Source: Fimenecus sp051881455
GTDB lineage: Bacteria > Bacillota > Clostridia > Oscillospirales > Acutalibacteraceae
Direction: 5' to 3'
NCBI GenBank assembly: GCA_051881455.1
Contig: JBJEPX010000026.1
Span: 1-58,778, forward strand
Length of the DNA: 58,778 nucleotides
The notes beneath the pieces were generated by a model that did no database searches, was not told the origin of the DNA, and saw only the letters and a list, made by a program, of their open reading frames with translations. A program made the position numbers and the translations under genes. The first letter of the stretch is position 1. Each line of letters opens with the position of its first letter. Below are positions 25,947 through 35,190 of the stretch, piece by piece.

Positions 25947-27623
25947 TCAATCGTCTGCATTGTTGATTCTTGCAATTTTTGCAAGATTTGCACTGTGCTC
26001 TTCGCTGGTTTTTGCCATATAAATTTCCCTGTTTTTATCGTGTGCAAAGAAGTAATACTGTGAGGTGTCGGGGTAGAGTGCGGCCTTAATTGCCGCCATA
26101 CCCGGATTGCAAATTGCACTTGCAGGCAGTCCTGAGCACTCATAGGTGTTGTAATACGGCAGGTAGGCGTCTGCTCTTGCACCGGTAAGCCTTGCGGCGA
26201 TTGTTTTTGTAACGTATCCCGTTGTGGAGTCACAGTCAAGAGTAGGATAAAGCCCTGAACGGTTAAGACGGTTGTGAAGAACGGAAGAAACCAGTGTAAA
26301 CTGTTTTTCCCCGTATGCTTCTTTCTCGATTATCGACGCAATTCTGATAATATCATCAGTAGTCATTGAAAGCTCCGCGGCACGGGTGGCAAAATCCTCC
26401 GTCCAGCGCTTGTTGAATTCATTAAGGAAGGTTCTGATTACCGTTGCGGGGTCGGCACCCTGCTGAAATTCATATGTTGCGGGGAACATATACCCTTCAA
26501 GCACATGATAACGGTTTTTCGTATTGTCAAGGTTTTTTATAAAATCGTATTCCGAGCTGAAATCGACCTCATCAATCGTTTTGTAAAGGGCGGCGGAGGT
26601 GCAAACTCCGTTCTTTTCCAGCCTTGCGAAAATTTGGTCGATTGTGTAGCCCTCGGGAATGGTTATGCTGATGAGTGCCCCCCTCGTACTGCTTGTTTTA
26701 AAGCGGGAAATCATTTTTTCAACGCCCATTGACTCCGAAAGATAATAAACGCCGGGAAGATAGTTCTTATCGGTGTAGCCCATGGCTTTTATGAATATTT
26801 TACAGAAAAGCTTGTTCTTTATAAGCCCTGCGTCATCAAGCACATCAACGGCAATATCGGTATTGGCATTGTTGGGCAAAACAACCTCAACAACTGTTTC
26901 ATCATCACGGCTTATGGCAAGAACATCGTTTATACAACTTAGTGCGATTGATGCCAGAATTCCTGCAATCAAGAAACAGCACCCGAAAGCTATGAAGGCT
27001 TTTTTGTTTTCCTTAAAGGCCAAAATAATGGCGTTTAATAAAGTGTTAAAGTTTATTTTGCCTTTTATTCCCTTGTTTTTTCGAATGAAATTGTTGAGTC
27101 GGGAAGAAGCATTGCCTTGCTCGTCAGAAGTTGCTTTTTTACCGTGCTCCAAATGCTTTGAACGGGCAGATGCGCTTCTGCCCGCGGGATTCCGTTTCTC
27201 AATAACAGGAGCTGATTTCCCTGCGGAGGTAACTGCGTTTTTATCGAACTCAACAGTTCCTGAAAGCTTGTTTGCACGGCTGTTTCTTTCAGCCTGTTCT
27301 TCTTCAAAGGATTTAATCATATTGAGGTCAAGAGGCTGTTTGCGCTTTACCGAAGAAGTATCAATATTAAAATTCCTTTGAACGGTGCTCGGCTTTGTAT
27401 TGTTTACGGTCGGAGTTCTTTTAACGGGTGCAGGGGATACTGCCGCACGCTTAACAGGCTCTTTTTGGGGAGCGCGTTTAACAGGAATATCCCCATGAGA
27501 CGCTTCGGCAGAGCTTTCGCCCTTTGCACGCTCCGTATTTTTACTGCCAAGGCTTTCGCCTGCATATTCGTTTAAAAGATCCTCATAACTGTTATCAGAA
27601 AAGCCGTCTGAAAACTTATTCAC
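25947..27623 (-). CDS. mltG: Endolytic transglycosylase MltG with long cytoplasmic arm
   Basis: A 558-residue protein. Residues 1-190 are polar and low-complexity (cytoplasmic), a single transmembrane helix spans about 213-237 (FIAFGCCFLIAGILASIAL), and the extracellular part holds a LysM-like subdomain and the MltG catalytic domain with IASIIEKEAYGEKQFTLVS (catalytic Glu) and SVLHNRLNRSGLYPTLDCDS. It cuts nascent peptidoglycan. The start is GTG at 27623 with AAGGAGG upstream; the upstream MTHFS gene overlaps it by 8 bases. Compare the lipoprotein paralogue at 11584. Confidence 0.93.
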   Translation of the reverse strand: MNKFSDGFSDNSYEDLLNEYAGESLGSKNTERAKGESSAEASHGDIPVKRAPQKEPVKRAAVSPAPVKRTPTVNNTKPSTVQRNFNIDTSSVKRKQPLDLNMIKSFEEEQAERNSRANKLSGTVEFDKNAVTSAGKSAPVIEKRNPAGRSASARSKHLEHGKKATSDEQGNASSRLNNFIRKNKGIKGKINFNTLLNAIILAFKENKKAFIAFGCCFLIAGILASIALSCINDVLAISRDDETVVEVVLPNNANTDIAVDVLDDAGLIKNKLFCKIFIKAMGYTDKNYLPGVYYLSESMGVEKMISRFKTSSTRGALISITIPEGYTIDQIFARLEKNGVCTSAALYKTIDEVDFSSEYDFIKNLDNTKNRYHVLEGYMFPATYEFQQGADPATVIRTFLNEFNKRWTEDFATRAAELSMTTDDIIRIASIIEKEAYGEKQFTLVSSVLHNRLNRSGLYPTLDCDSTTGYVTKTIAARLTGARADAYLPYYNTYECSGLPASAICNPGMAAIKAALYPDTSQYYFFAHDKNREIYMAKTSEEHSANLAKIARINNADD

Positions 27624-28182
27624 AGTATGACCTCCTTAAAATCCTTTGTGTTACCAAAACATTTATCTTTATATCAAATTCGTCAGCGGGTAAAATATCC
27701 GTTAGCATTTCGTCATAACATGGACAAAAACTGACGCCGCGAAAATCCTTTAAAAACCTGTCATAATAGCCTCTGCCGTAGCCTATTCTGTAAAATCTGC
27801 TGTCAACAGAAAGGGCGGGGACAATTACGATGTCATTTTGTTCGGGGACATATTTTTTGCATTTTTCCATCGGTTCAAAAATCCCGAACAGACCGATTGA
27901 TAAGTCGTCGTCACAGTTTACCTCAAAAAAATCCATATTTCCCAATTTATCGGAGCATCGGGGATAAAAAACCTTTTTGTTTCTATCACGGCACTCTTTA
28001 ACAATGTGCTTTGTATCAAACTCATCGCTTGTTGAGGCGAAAACAAGCACATTTCGGGCTTGTTCAAAAAAACTTGTACCGATTATCAAGTCGCTTATCT
28101 TTTTATCATATATTATTTTTTCGCGTTTATCAATATTTTTTCTTTTAAGGATAAGCTCCTGCCGTGTTTCCTTTTTATCCAT
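27616..28182 (-). CDS. 5-formyltetrahydrofolate cyclo-ligase
   Basis: A 188-residue MTHFS/YgfA family protein: N-terminal MDKKETRQELILKRKNI, the ATP-binding region GYGRGYYDRFLKDF near 145, and VLVTQRIL at the end. It converts 5-formyl-THF to 5,10-methenyl-THF with ATP, recycling folate in the one-carbon pool that fhs (41.8 kb) also feeds. The ATG at 28182 overlaps the preceding DJ-1 gene by 8 bases, with no strong ribosome binding site, so translational coupling is likely. Confidence 0.92.
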   Translation of the reverse strand: MDKKETRQELILKRKNIDKREKIIYDKKISDLIIGTSFFEQARNVLVFASTSDEFDTKHIVKECRDRNKKVFYPRCSDKLGNMDFFEVNCDDDLSIGLFGIFEPMEKCKKYVPEQNDIVIVPALSVDSRFYRIGYGRGYYDRFLKDFRGVSFCPCYDEMLTDILPADEFDIKINVLVTQRILRRSYCE

Positions 28183-28723
28183 TATATATTTGCAGCGATG
28201 CCCTGAGTTTTTCGGCAACAGCCTTTCCTTTGAGAATTTCCGCAATCTGCAATCCGAATTCAACAGCACTGCCCATTCCCTTTGCGGTGATTATATTTCC
28301 GTCGCGGCAAACAAAGCTTTGGGAGAGCGTTGCCCCCTCCAATTCTTCTTCAAAACCGGGGAAGCATATGGCGTTTTTGCCCTTTAATAACCCCTTGTGA
28401 CCGAGAATTGACGGCGCAGCGCAAATAGCGCATATAAGCTTGCCTTTTTCAACTGCGAAATCAATGGCTTTTCCCACGACAGGGCTTTTTTCAAGATTTA
28501 TCGTTCCGGGCATTCCGCCGGGTAACACAATAGCTTCCACTGTTTCGTCAAGAACTAAATCTCTTTCATAAACATCAGCGGCAACGGGAATTTGGTGCGA
28601 ACCTATAACAAAATCCTCGCCTACACCCACAGTTCTGACATCAAGCTCTGCGCGGCGTAACACATCTACAACTGCAAGTGCCTCAATTTCTTCAAATCCG
28701 TTTGCAAGAAAAACATATACCAT
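28175..28723 (-). CDS. DJ-1/PfpI family protein
   Basis: A 182-residue protein. The N-terminus MVYVFLANGFEEIEALAVVD carries the conserved Glu, and ICAICAAPSILGHKGLLKG the nucleophilic-elbow Cys (about residue 103). It matches the YajL/DJ-1 subgroup, described as chaperone, glyoxalase or deglycase, with substrate debated. The ATG at 28723 has GGAG 8 bases upstream; a start 11 codons earlier would overlap it. Confidence 0.9.
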   Translation of the reverse strand: MVYVFLANGFEEIEALAVVDVLRRAELDVRTVGVGEDFVIGSHQIPVAADVYERDLVLDETVEAIVLPGGMPGTINLEKSPVVGKAIDFAVEKGKLICAICAAPSILGHKGLLKGKNAICFPGFEEELEGATLSQSFVCRDGNIITAKGMGSAVEFGLQIAEILKGKAVAEKLRASLQIYNG

Positions 28724-28728
28724 AATTT

Positions 28729-29460
28729 TCACTCCAATGTAATGCCAACAAAGCATTTCAAACTTTTAATTTTAAGGTTTTCCGTCCTTATCATGGCAGG
28801 GCTTTCCGTTTTCCCCAAATCAATATTTCCCTGGATTTTCACGCCGTTTTCTCTGTATCTTTCGGGAATACCGTCTATACTGCCACTTGCATTTTTTATC
28901 ACAGTTGTATCATCGGTAAAAGCCATACCCGAAAAGTCTTTACTTTCAATAATTTCGCCGCCGTAGTGAGTACAGGCGTATTCCCAATATTTTACTATAT
29001 CACCGTCAAATAACAGCTCGCAGTCAGCTTTCAAAAATTCGCTGAAAGAATTGCCCGAACTGCCCACGGTATATGCTTTACGCACACCGAAGCGTTCAAA
29101 TCCGCATTTGCCGTAGTAGTCAAACAGTGATTTTTCGGCGGGAATAAGTATAAGAAAATCAAAGCCGTTGTCCTTGCAGTGAGTATACGAAAAATCAAGA
29201 AGGCTTTTCATATAACCTTTTCCGCGGTATTCAGGCGATGTCATTGCACAGTAAACGCATTTGCCCTCGTAACCGCCTATTTTGCAGGGAAGAAGAAAAA
29301 GCGAAGAAACAATTTCACCGTTTTGCTGTATGACAGGCGTTACGGTCTTTTCAAAAATCTTTTCAAAAAACAGCTCTGTTATCTCGCTGTCTTCAAGAAA
29401 AATACTTTTCCACATACGGCTTAATGCTGTTTTATCGGAAAGGGTTGCAAATTCAATCAT
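28729..29460 (-). CDS. GNAT-family N-acetyltransferase (two-domain length)
   Basis: A 243-residue protein. The acetyl-CoA-binding motif is MTSPEYRGKGYMKSLLDFSY (about 68-87). The C-terminal 100 residues are unlike a simple GNAT and may be a second, degenerate acyltransferase fold. The substrate is unknown. Five bases separate it from the DJ-1 gene and 2 from the DUF2156 gene. Confidence 0.82.
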   Translation of the reverse strand: MIEFATLSDKTALSRMWKSIFLEDSEITELFFEKIFEKTVTPVIQQNGEIVSSLFLLPCKIGGYEGKCVYCAMTSPEYRGKGYMKSLLDFSYTHCKDNGFDFLILIPAEKSLFDYYGKCGFERFGVRKAYTVGSSGNSFSEFLKADCELLFDGDIVKYWEYACTHYGGEIIESKDFSGMAFTDDTTVIKNASGSIDGIPERYRENGVKIQGNIDLGKTESPAMIRTENLKIKSLKCFVGITLE

Positions 29461-29462
29461 AA

Positions 29463-30347
29463 TTATCCCTTAAAAACCGCAGAATATTTTATTACAAGCC
29501 TGTGTGGGTGATAAGAAAGCTTTGCGTTTCTCAAGCCCTCACTGCCTGTGTCGTCCTCACGGTTTATATATTCATATTTTCCTAAAAGCTGACGGGCAAG
29601 TTCACGGTTTATCATTTGATAAGCCCCTCTGATGTCGCCGTAGGCTTTTTCAACATGAGTACAAAAGGTGTTATCGTTAAGTTTTTCTCCGAAAGTGAAT
29701 GCTACAATCTCGTTTTGAATTGTCAGCACTCCGCCCTCAAAGCCTAATTCAAAATAATCGGCAAGAGCCTTGTTTATGGCTCGGTGCTCTTCATTTATCT
29801 CCTCGGGATTTTTCTGCCGATTAAGCTTTTCCCAATGCTCGTTAAGCAAAAGACATTCTTTTATGCTGTTTTCGTTGATGGGCTCATATTTCCAGTCGAA
29901 GGTGTTTTCAAAATAGGAAATATGATTTCGCTTGCTGTGGTACTTTCTGCCTGCAAGAGTTGCCAAATCCTCGGTACGGTAAAGATAATCGAAAAAATCT
30001 CTTGTTTCGGTAAACTCAAATTTTTCGGGGAAAAGGCTTTCAAGTTCAATCTTGTCCGCCTCGGTAAGACCGTAAAAGGAAAGAACGGTACCCAACGATT
30101 TTGCATATTCAATCAAAGATTTGATAACTGCTTTTTTATCTCCTTCGCCGATGGGATAGCAAAACACAGGCTTGTCCGTAAAATCGGCAGAAACAAAAGT
30201 CCCGTCAATATTCGATATTTTGTTGTCGTATATATCCGACCACATATAAATATTGCCGAAGCAGTATTCACAGCAGTCTGTCCGACTTGATGAAAAAGCC
30301 TTTTGTACCCATTCTCGGTCGGAAAGGGAAGGCGTATGAAAATCCAT
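29463..30347 (-). CDS. DUF2156/LPG-synthetase C-terminal-like protein
   Basis: A 294-residue protein beginning MDFHTPSLSDREWVQKAF, followed by CCEYCFGNIYMWSD. This is typical of the soluble DUF2156 family related to the aminoacyl-transfer (GNAT-like) domain of lysyl-phosphatidylglycerol synthetases. It lacks the MprF membrane domain, so it is unlikely to flip lipids. The transferred group and acceptor are unknown. It is cotranscribed with tmk (5-base gap). Confidence 0.82.
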   Translation of the reverse strand: MDFHTPSLSDREWVQKAFSSSRTDCCEYCFGNIYMWSDIYDNKISNIDGTFVSADFTDKPVFCYPIGEGDKKAVIKSLIEYAKSLGTVLSFYGLTEADKIELESLFPEKFEFTETRDFFDYLYRTEDLATLAGRKYHSKRNHISYFENTFDWKYEPINENSIKECLLLNEHWEKLNRQKNPEEINEEHRAINKALADYFELGFEGGVLTIQNEIVAFTFGEKLNDNTFCTHVEKAYGDIRGAYQMINRELARQLLGKYEYINREDDTGSEGLRNAKLSYHPHRLVIKYSAVFKG

Positions 30348-30352
30348 TTAGA

Positions 30353-31024
30353 TTATCTCCTTAGACTTGCTTTTACAATTCCGAAAATTTCGTCACCTAT
30401 GACTTCGATGGGCAAGGGCGTGTCCCCCTCAAAGCATTTTACCACATTCCAACCGAATCGGTCGGCAGTATAAAGGGCGGCGGTACGGCACTTTTTCAAA
30501 TATTCCACATTTGCTTCGTGAACATCTTTTTTTGCTTCCTCGCCGCTGTATCTTTTTGTCATAAGACGCTGGGATATATCCACATCCATATCAAGGTATA
30601 TAACAAGGTCGGGAGTGGGAATACCCATCATTTCGTATTCGGTTTTAAACAGCCAGTCAAGATACTCGTTCCATTTTTCCTGCGGCAGTTTAACCGTTTG
30701 ATGAACGGCGTTAGAAGTGGTGTAACGGTCGGCTAAAATCAGCGTGCCGTTTTTGTAATCCTCACCCCATACATTTTTAAAGCTTGCGTATCTGTCCACC
30801 GCGTAAAAAAGAGATGCAGAGTAAATATTCACATCCGAGGGGTCATGCCCGAACTCGCCGTTTAAATACATTTTTACAAGAGTGCTGGATTTATTGTCAT
30901 AATCGGGCAGTTTTATTTGTTTAAGTATTACGCCGCTTTCAATAAGCTTTTTCTTTAACAATTCAACCTGCGTTGATTTTCCGCTGCCGTCAAGACCTTC
31001 AATAACAATCAGTTTTCCGTTCAT
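30353..31024 (-). CDS. tmk: Thymidylate kinase
   Basis: A 223-residue P-loop kinase: IEGLDGSGKSTQVELL at residue 8, the dTMP-binding DRYTTSNAVHQ near 97, and the LID region near 150 (RLMTKRYSGEEAKKD). It phosphorylates dTMP to dTDP. It is somewhat longer than the usual 205-215 residues. It heads a seven-gene minus operon and is divergent from thyX, which makes dTMP, so the two consecutive steps share one control region. Confidence 0.95.
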   Translation of the reverse strand: MNGKLIVIEGLDGSGKSTQVELLKKKLIESGVILKQIKLPDYDNKSSTLVKMYLNGEFGHDPSDVNIYSASLFYAVDRYASFKNVWGEDYKNGTLILADRYTTSNAVHQTVKLPQEKWNEYLDWLFKTEYEMMGIPTPDLVIYLDMDVDISQRLMTKRYSGEEAKKDVHEANVEYLKKCRTAALYTADRFGWNVVKCFEGDTPLPIEVIGDEIFGIVKASLRR

Positions 31025-31058
31025 AGTGTTCTCCGATATCCATAATTATACATTGTAC

Positions 31059-31087
31059 ATTATAACAAACATTTCTTCGCATTACAA
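31059..31087 (-). promoter_or_regulatory. tmk operon promoter
   Basis: On the minus strand TTGTAA (31087-31082), 17-bp spacer, TATAAT (31064-31059); a second TATAAT lies 15 bases further downstream. Confidence 0.6.
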
Positions 31088-31140
31088 TCTAATTTGCAAT
31101 ATTTTTCTTTAAGATTTCGTGAATACCGAGCATAGTTTTC

Positions 31141-31169
31141 TTGCCATAAATAGTATTTTATGTTACAAT
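31141..31169 (+). promoter_or_regulatory. thyX promoter
   Basis: TTGCCA (31141-31146), 17-bp spacer, TACAAT (31164-31169), about 30 bases before the ribosome binding site of thyX. Confidence 0.55.
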
Positions 31170-31207
31170 TATAAAAATGCTATGAAAAGTATGTGAGGTA
31201 TGTAAAA

Positions 31208-32587
31208 ATGAGCTACGATTACAACGAAAGCGCGGCGCTGATAATCGGTATGACCGATACCGACGAAAAGGTAACTGCGGCAAGCGGCAGAATCTCCACG
31301 CAGGAGGGTACGGCGCTGTCGATTTGGGATAAATCACAGGACAGAGAAAAGAACAAAAACCTTATAGGTAAGGTAACAGCGTCAGGGCATACAAGCACCG
31401 TTGAGCATACATATTTTAACCTTGCTTTCCAAAATGTAACGGCGGTTGTTGAGCAGTTTATAATCGAGTTCAGACTTGCCTCTTTCACGGTGAAATCACG
31501 CCGTTATGTGAATTTCAGCGACGCAGGTTTTTATGTTCCCGATTTCGGAAATGATGAAATCAAAGCATCATATACAGAGCATATGTCAAAAATGTTTGCC
31601 CTTTACGGCGAACTTTGCGATAACGGAGTTGCAAGAGAGGACGCACGCTTTGTGTTGCCATATTGCCTTTTCAGCAACTTCTTTTGCAGTGTAAACGGCA
31701 GAGAGTTTCTCAATATGCTCCGTGCAATGATATACGGCAGAGGCGCAAAGTTCCCCGAAATAAAAAGATTGGGCGAACAGCTCCTTTCACAGGCAAAGGA
31801 AAGAGCACCGGGAATTATGTTGGATTTTGAAGAGAGAAACAGCAAAACCGTGTGTGACGAGCCGGATTTGTCCTTTATAAGCCTTGCTCCCGAGCACACA
31901 AAGGAGTCTGTGGAGCTTTTGTCATACACGGAAAATGCGGCAAAACGCGTTGCGAGAAACGCTCTTATTGCAGACCGTAATTATTCCACAGCGCAGATTG
32001 ATGAAATTCTGTCAGAGAACGGCGTAACGGAAAAAATCATTAAAGCGGTTGTAAAATGCCGCCGCCCAAGAGCGTTGGAGTGCGTTAATTACACCCTTCG
32101 TTTTAACAATGTTTCACTTTCCTGCATAACTCATTTTGCCCGCCACAGAATTCAGTCAATAGAGATTCCGTCGCTTACAAAAACCGACAGATTAAGCTAT
32201 ATTATCCCGCCTGTCTTAAAGGAAATGCCCGAGCTTTTGGAAAAGTATAAAAAGGCTTTCGAGGAAACTGCATCAGAGTATGAACGCTTGAAAAAAGCAG
32301 GAGTCCCCGAGGAATTATTGGTATATTATCAGCTCAGCGGAAATACACTTGATATTGTAACGACTATGAACGCACGGCAGCTTTTATTGTTTATGAAGCT
32401 TCGCTCCTGTAACCGCGCACAGTGGGAAATCCGTGATTATGCCGTAACGGCGCTTTCACTTCTTCGCAAAGCAGAGCCTGAAATATTCAAGTTTTACGGT
32501 CCCGGGTGCTTTGTTGGTACATGCCCCGAGGGTCGTCTTTCCTGCGGCAAGGCGAAAGAGATAAAGGAAAAATTCAGTTCGCTTTAA
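31208..32587 (+). CDS. thyX: FAD-dependent thymidylate synthase, tandem ThyX-domain form
   Basis: A 459-residue protein, about twice the usual ThyX length, apparently two ThyX folds in tandem. The N-terminal half has HTSTVEHTYF then EFRLASFTVKSRRYV (counterpart of RHRxxSxNxxSxRY with the RHR degraded) and FVLPYCLFSNFFCSVNGREF. The C-terminal half has ARHRIQSIEIPS (RHR kept, later residues changed), NARQLLLFMKLRS and RAQWEIRDYA. ThyX methylates dUMP using methylene-THF, FAD and NADPH. The ATG at 31208 follows GAGG; the GTG at 31193 overlaps the ribosome binding site. Confidence 0.85.
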   Translation: MSYDYNESAALIIGMTDTDEKVTAASGRISTQEGTALSIWDKSQDREKNKNLIGKVTASGHTSTVEHTYFNLAFQNVTAVVEQFIIEFRLASFTVKSRRYVNFSDAGFYVPDFGNDEIKASYTEHMSKMFALYGELCDNGVAREDARFVLPYCLFSNFFCSVNGREFLNMLRAMIYGRGAKFPEIKRLGEQLLSQAKERAPGIMLDFEERNSKTVCDEPDLSFISLAPEHTKESVELLSYTENAAKRVARNALIADRNYSTAQIDEILSENGVTEKIIKAVVKCRRPRALECVNYTLRFNNVSLSCITHFARHRIQSIEIPSLTKTDRLSYIIPPVLKEMPELLEKYKKAFEETASEYERLKKAGVPEELLVYYQLSGNTLDIVTTMNARQLLLFMKLRSCNRAQWEIRDYAVTALSLLRKAEPEIFKFYGPGCFVGTCPEGRLSCGKAKEIKEKFSSL

Positions 32588-32622
32588 TAATAAAATCTGC
32601 CTTATTTTTTCAGGATGAAAAT

Positions 32623-33342
32623 ATGAGAGAAAAAGGTAAAAAGAATAAAAGAAAAAGCTTTCTGTTCCCCATAATTGCGCTGTTTTCCATCTGCCTTTGC
32701 GCCGTTACAGCATTGCTGGCTGTTGGAGGCGACGATACTGTTTATTATTTAAAGCAGTTAAACTTTGTTCCCGATGAAAAGGTGATATGCATTGACCCGG
32801 GCCATGGCGGAACAAGCTCAGGGGCAACGGGTGAGGGCGGCAAGCGCCTTGAAAAAGACGATAATCTTCGTCTTTCCCTGTGTGTCCGTGATATACTGAC
32901 AGAGCGGGGATATACAGTTGTAATGACAAGAGACAGTGACAGCGATGTATCTTTGGAAGACCGGTGCAAAATCGCAAATAAGGCGAAAGCCTCAATTTTT
33001 GTTTCAATTCACAGAAACAGCAGTACGGGAAACGGCAAGGGTATGGAAATGTGGGTTCACAGCACAAGACCGACGGACGATTTGCTTCTTGCGGAAAATT
33101 TGCTTGCCTGCCTTGAAAGCGTGGGAATTTCGGCAAACCGAGGTATTCATTCGGGTTACCGTGACGGGGCAGACCTGAATTATTACATAAACAGAAACAC
33201 AAAAATGCCCTCTTGCCTTGCGGAAATCGGATTTATAACAAGTGAAGAGGACAATAAGGATTTTGATGAAAAGCTTGAAAAGTATGCCGAAGCATTGGCG
33301 GACGGCATTGAAGCAACTTTAAGGGAAATGAACGGCGAATAG
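32623..33342 (+). CDS. N-acetylmuramoyl-L-alanine amidase (Amidase_3)
   Basis: A 239-residue protein. A basic N-terminus and one membrane anchor or uncleaved signal (about 12-35) precede an Amidase_3 domain with the zinc ligands in IDPGHGGTSSGA, the Glu in EKDDNLRLSL, and VSIHRNSS, and the catalytic Glu in LAEIGFIT. It cuts the peptide-glycan bond in peptidoglycan; CwlD and AmiC are relatives. No cell-wall-binding repeat is present. The ATG at 32623 follows an AGGA site; frames further upstream overlap thyX. Confidence 0.9.
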   Translation: MREKGKKNKRKSFLFPIIALFSICLCAVTALLAVGGDDTVYYLKQLNFVPDEKVICIDPGHGGTSSGATGEGGKRLEKDDNLRLSLCVRDILTERGYTVVMTRDSDSDVSLEDRCKIANKAKASIFVSIHRNSSTGNGKGMEMWVHSTRPTDDLLLAENLLACLESVGISANRGIHSGYRDGADLNYYINRNTKMPSCLAEIGFITSEEDNKDFDEKLEKYAEALADGIEATLREMNGE

Positions 33343-33355
33343 GGAGGATTTTTAA

Positions 33356-34996
33356 ATGAAGGTTTATAAAGCGGCGGATTTCGGCGTAACTTGCGGCTCC
33401 TTTTGCGAAAAGGAGCTTGAAAATTTTTTAGAGTCAATTCCGAAAGACGATGAGGAAAAGATAATTGAATTTCAAAAAGGCGAATACTTAATTGACGCCG
33501 AAAATTTGAAAAAACAGATGCTGTATATAACAAATACGGTGGGGGATAATGAGTTTTCAAAAGGGGAAACACCTCATGAGAACCGCGCGCCCCTTTGCTT
33601 TAACGGACTCAAAAATGTTACTGTGGAGGGCAACGGCGCAAAGTTTGTAATCCACGGCAAGGCGACAAATGCCGTAATTTCCCATTGCGAAAACATAAAA
33701 ATCAAGGATATTGAAATCACTGCCGTAAATCCCGAAATGCACGAGTTAAAGGTTGTGGGGAAAAGCGCACTTCATGTTGATTTTGAAATAGACAAGCAGT
33801 CAAAGATGGAAAATAAAAACGGCAAGCTTTGCTTTGTCGGCAAGGACTATTGCAGAAGTATAACGGAAAAAGCCAAAACCTCCTGGTGGATAGGGCGGGT
33901 TCCCGAAAAGAATCCCGAAATGATGATGAGAGTAAGACACCCGCTGGCTGATACATTTAAGATTAAACAAACCGCGGAAAACAAAATCAGAGCATATTGC
34001 TTTTCTGCACTCCGATTTAAAACGGGCGACAAATATTATATTTTTGATGTGCGCCGTCAGTATGCGGGAATATTTGTGAGTGACAGCAGTAATGTAACCC
34101 TTGAAAGGGTAAAGCAATATTTTAATTATTCTCTTGCATTGGTAGCGCAGAACTGCGAAAACATAACGGTTGACAGCGTTGAGTTTGCTCCCGAAAAGTC
34201 AACGGGCAGGGTGATGTGCTCCGTTGCGGATTTCATACAGATTTGTATGTGCCGCGGTCTTGTTACGGTGCGTAACAGCTATTTTGACGGTGCAGGCGAC
34301 GATTGGCTGAATGTTCACGGCTTCCATTTCAAGATAAAAAAGAAAGACGGTAATAAAATAGTTGTCAGCTTTATGCATCCCCAATCCCACGGATTTAATT
34401 CCCTTAGGGTGGGGGACGAAATAGAATATATCAACCCAAAAACAATGCTCCCGAAATCAAGAGCCGTGATAACCGATTCAGTAATGCTTAATGAATATGA
34501 TATTGAGCTTACTCTTGATAATGCAGAGGGCGCAGTAATCGGCGATGTGATTGAAGATGTCTCGGCGTGCCCCGACCTTACATTTACAGGCAACACGGCA
34601 ACAAGAATTATAACAAGGGGACTTTTAATCACCACAAGAGGCAAGGTTCTTGTTGAAAACAATCATTTTTTGAGCACCACAATGAGCGGAATTCTGCTTT
34701 CGGACGATGCCGAAAGCTGGTATGAAAGCGGAATGTGCTGTGATGTCACAATAAGAAACAATGTGTTTGATTATTGCGGCGGCAACGGAGTTTTAATTTT
34801 GCCCGAAAACAAGGTCCACGAGGGACCTGTGCATAAAAACATCACCATTGAGGGTAACGAATTTAAAAAATGCAGGAATGAATGTTTTTACATAAAATCC
34901 ACATCGGATATAAAAATCTTGAAAAACAAAATCGGCAAAGCCCCACAAAAGCTAAAAACAAAGGACGCAGAAAATATCACAAAGGATTTTGATTGA
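33356..34996 (+). CDS. GH110-like alpha-1,3-galactosidase, right-handed beta-helix
   Basis: A 546-residue beta-helix protein. The GH110 hallmarks FDGAGDDWLNVHG (adjacent Asp 315/316) and TTRGKVLVENNHFLSTTM then SGILLSDDAESWYESG resemble bacterial GH110 alpha-galactosidases that remove terminal alpha-1,3-galactose, as on blood-group B or mucin glycans. There is no signal peptide or lipobox, so it would act in the cytoplasm on imported oligosaccharides. It lies 13 bases after the amidase with GGAGG upstream. Family assignment is by recognition of motifs; the substrate is not proven. Confidence 0.78.
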   Translation: MKVYKAADFGVTCGSFCEKELENFLESIPKDDEEKIIEFQKGEYLIDAENLKKQMLYITNTVGDNEFSKGETPHENRAPLCFNGLKNVTVEGNGAKFVIHGKATNAVISHCENIKIKDIEITAVNPEMHELKVVGKSALHVDFEIDKQSKMENKNGKLCFVGKDYCRSITEKAKTSWWIGRVPEKNPEMMMRVRHPLADTFKIKQTAENKIRAYCFSALRFKTGDKYYIFDVRRQYAGIFVSDSSNVTLERVKQYFNYSLALVAQNCENITVDSVEFAPEKSTGRVMCSVADFIQICMCRGLVTVRNSYFDGAGDDWLNVHGFHFKIKKKDGNKIVVSFMHPQSHGFNSLRVGDEIEYINPKTMLPKSRAVITDSVMLNEYDIELTLDNAEGAVIGDVIEDVSACPDLTFTGNTATRIITRGLLITTRGKVLVENNHFLSTTMSGILLSDDAESWYESGMCCDVTIRNNVFDYCGGNGVLILPENKVHEGPVHKNITIEGNEFKKCRNECFYIKSTSDIKILKNKIGKAPQKLKTKDAENITKDFD

Positions 34997-35009
34997 AATA
35001 TTAGATTTA

Positions 35010-35043
35010 AGCCACAGTTAAAAAATAACTGTGGCTTTTTTAA
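35010..35043 (+). terminator. Rho-independent terminator
   Basis: AGCCACAGTTA and TAACTGTGGCT form an 11-bp stem around AAAAA followed by TTTTT. Confidence 0.9.
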
Positions 35044-35061
35044 AACTGCCTAAAAAAACTC

Positions 35062-35090
35062 TTGACAATCTGTTTGCGGTATTGTATAAT
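35062..35090 (+). promoter_or_regulatory. tRNA-Gln promoter
   Basis: TTGACA (35062-35067), 17-bp spacer, TATAAT (35085-35090): a perfect consensus 20 bases before the tRNA. Confidence 0.85.
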
Positions 35091-35110
35091 ACCTCTTGCA
35101 AATTACAGAT

Positions 35111-35184
35111 AGCGGTATTGTGTAATGGTAGCACAGCGGACTCTGACTCCGTATGTAGAGGTTCGAATCCTTTTACCGCTGCCA
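35111..35184 (+). tRNA. tRNA-Gln (anticodon CTG)
   Basis: The 74 bases fold as a full cloverleaf: acceptor AGCGGTA/TACCGCT, D stem GTGT/GCAC, anticodon stem GCGGA/TCCGT with loop CTCTGAC (anticodon CTG), T stem AGAGG/CCTTT with loop TTCGAAT, discriminator G and encoded CCA. Confidence 0.93.
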
Positions 35185-35190
35185 AATAAA

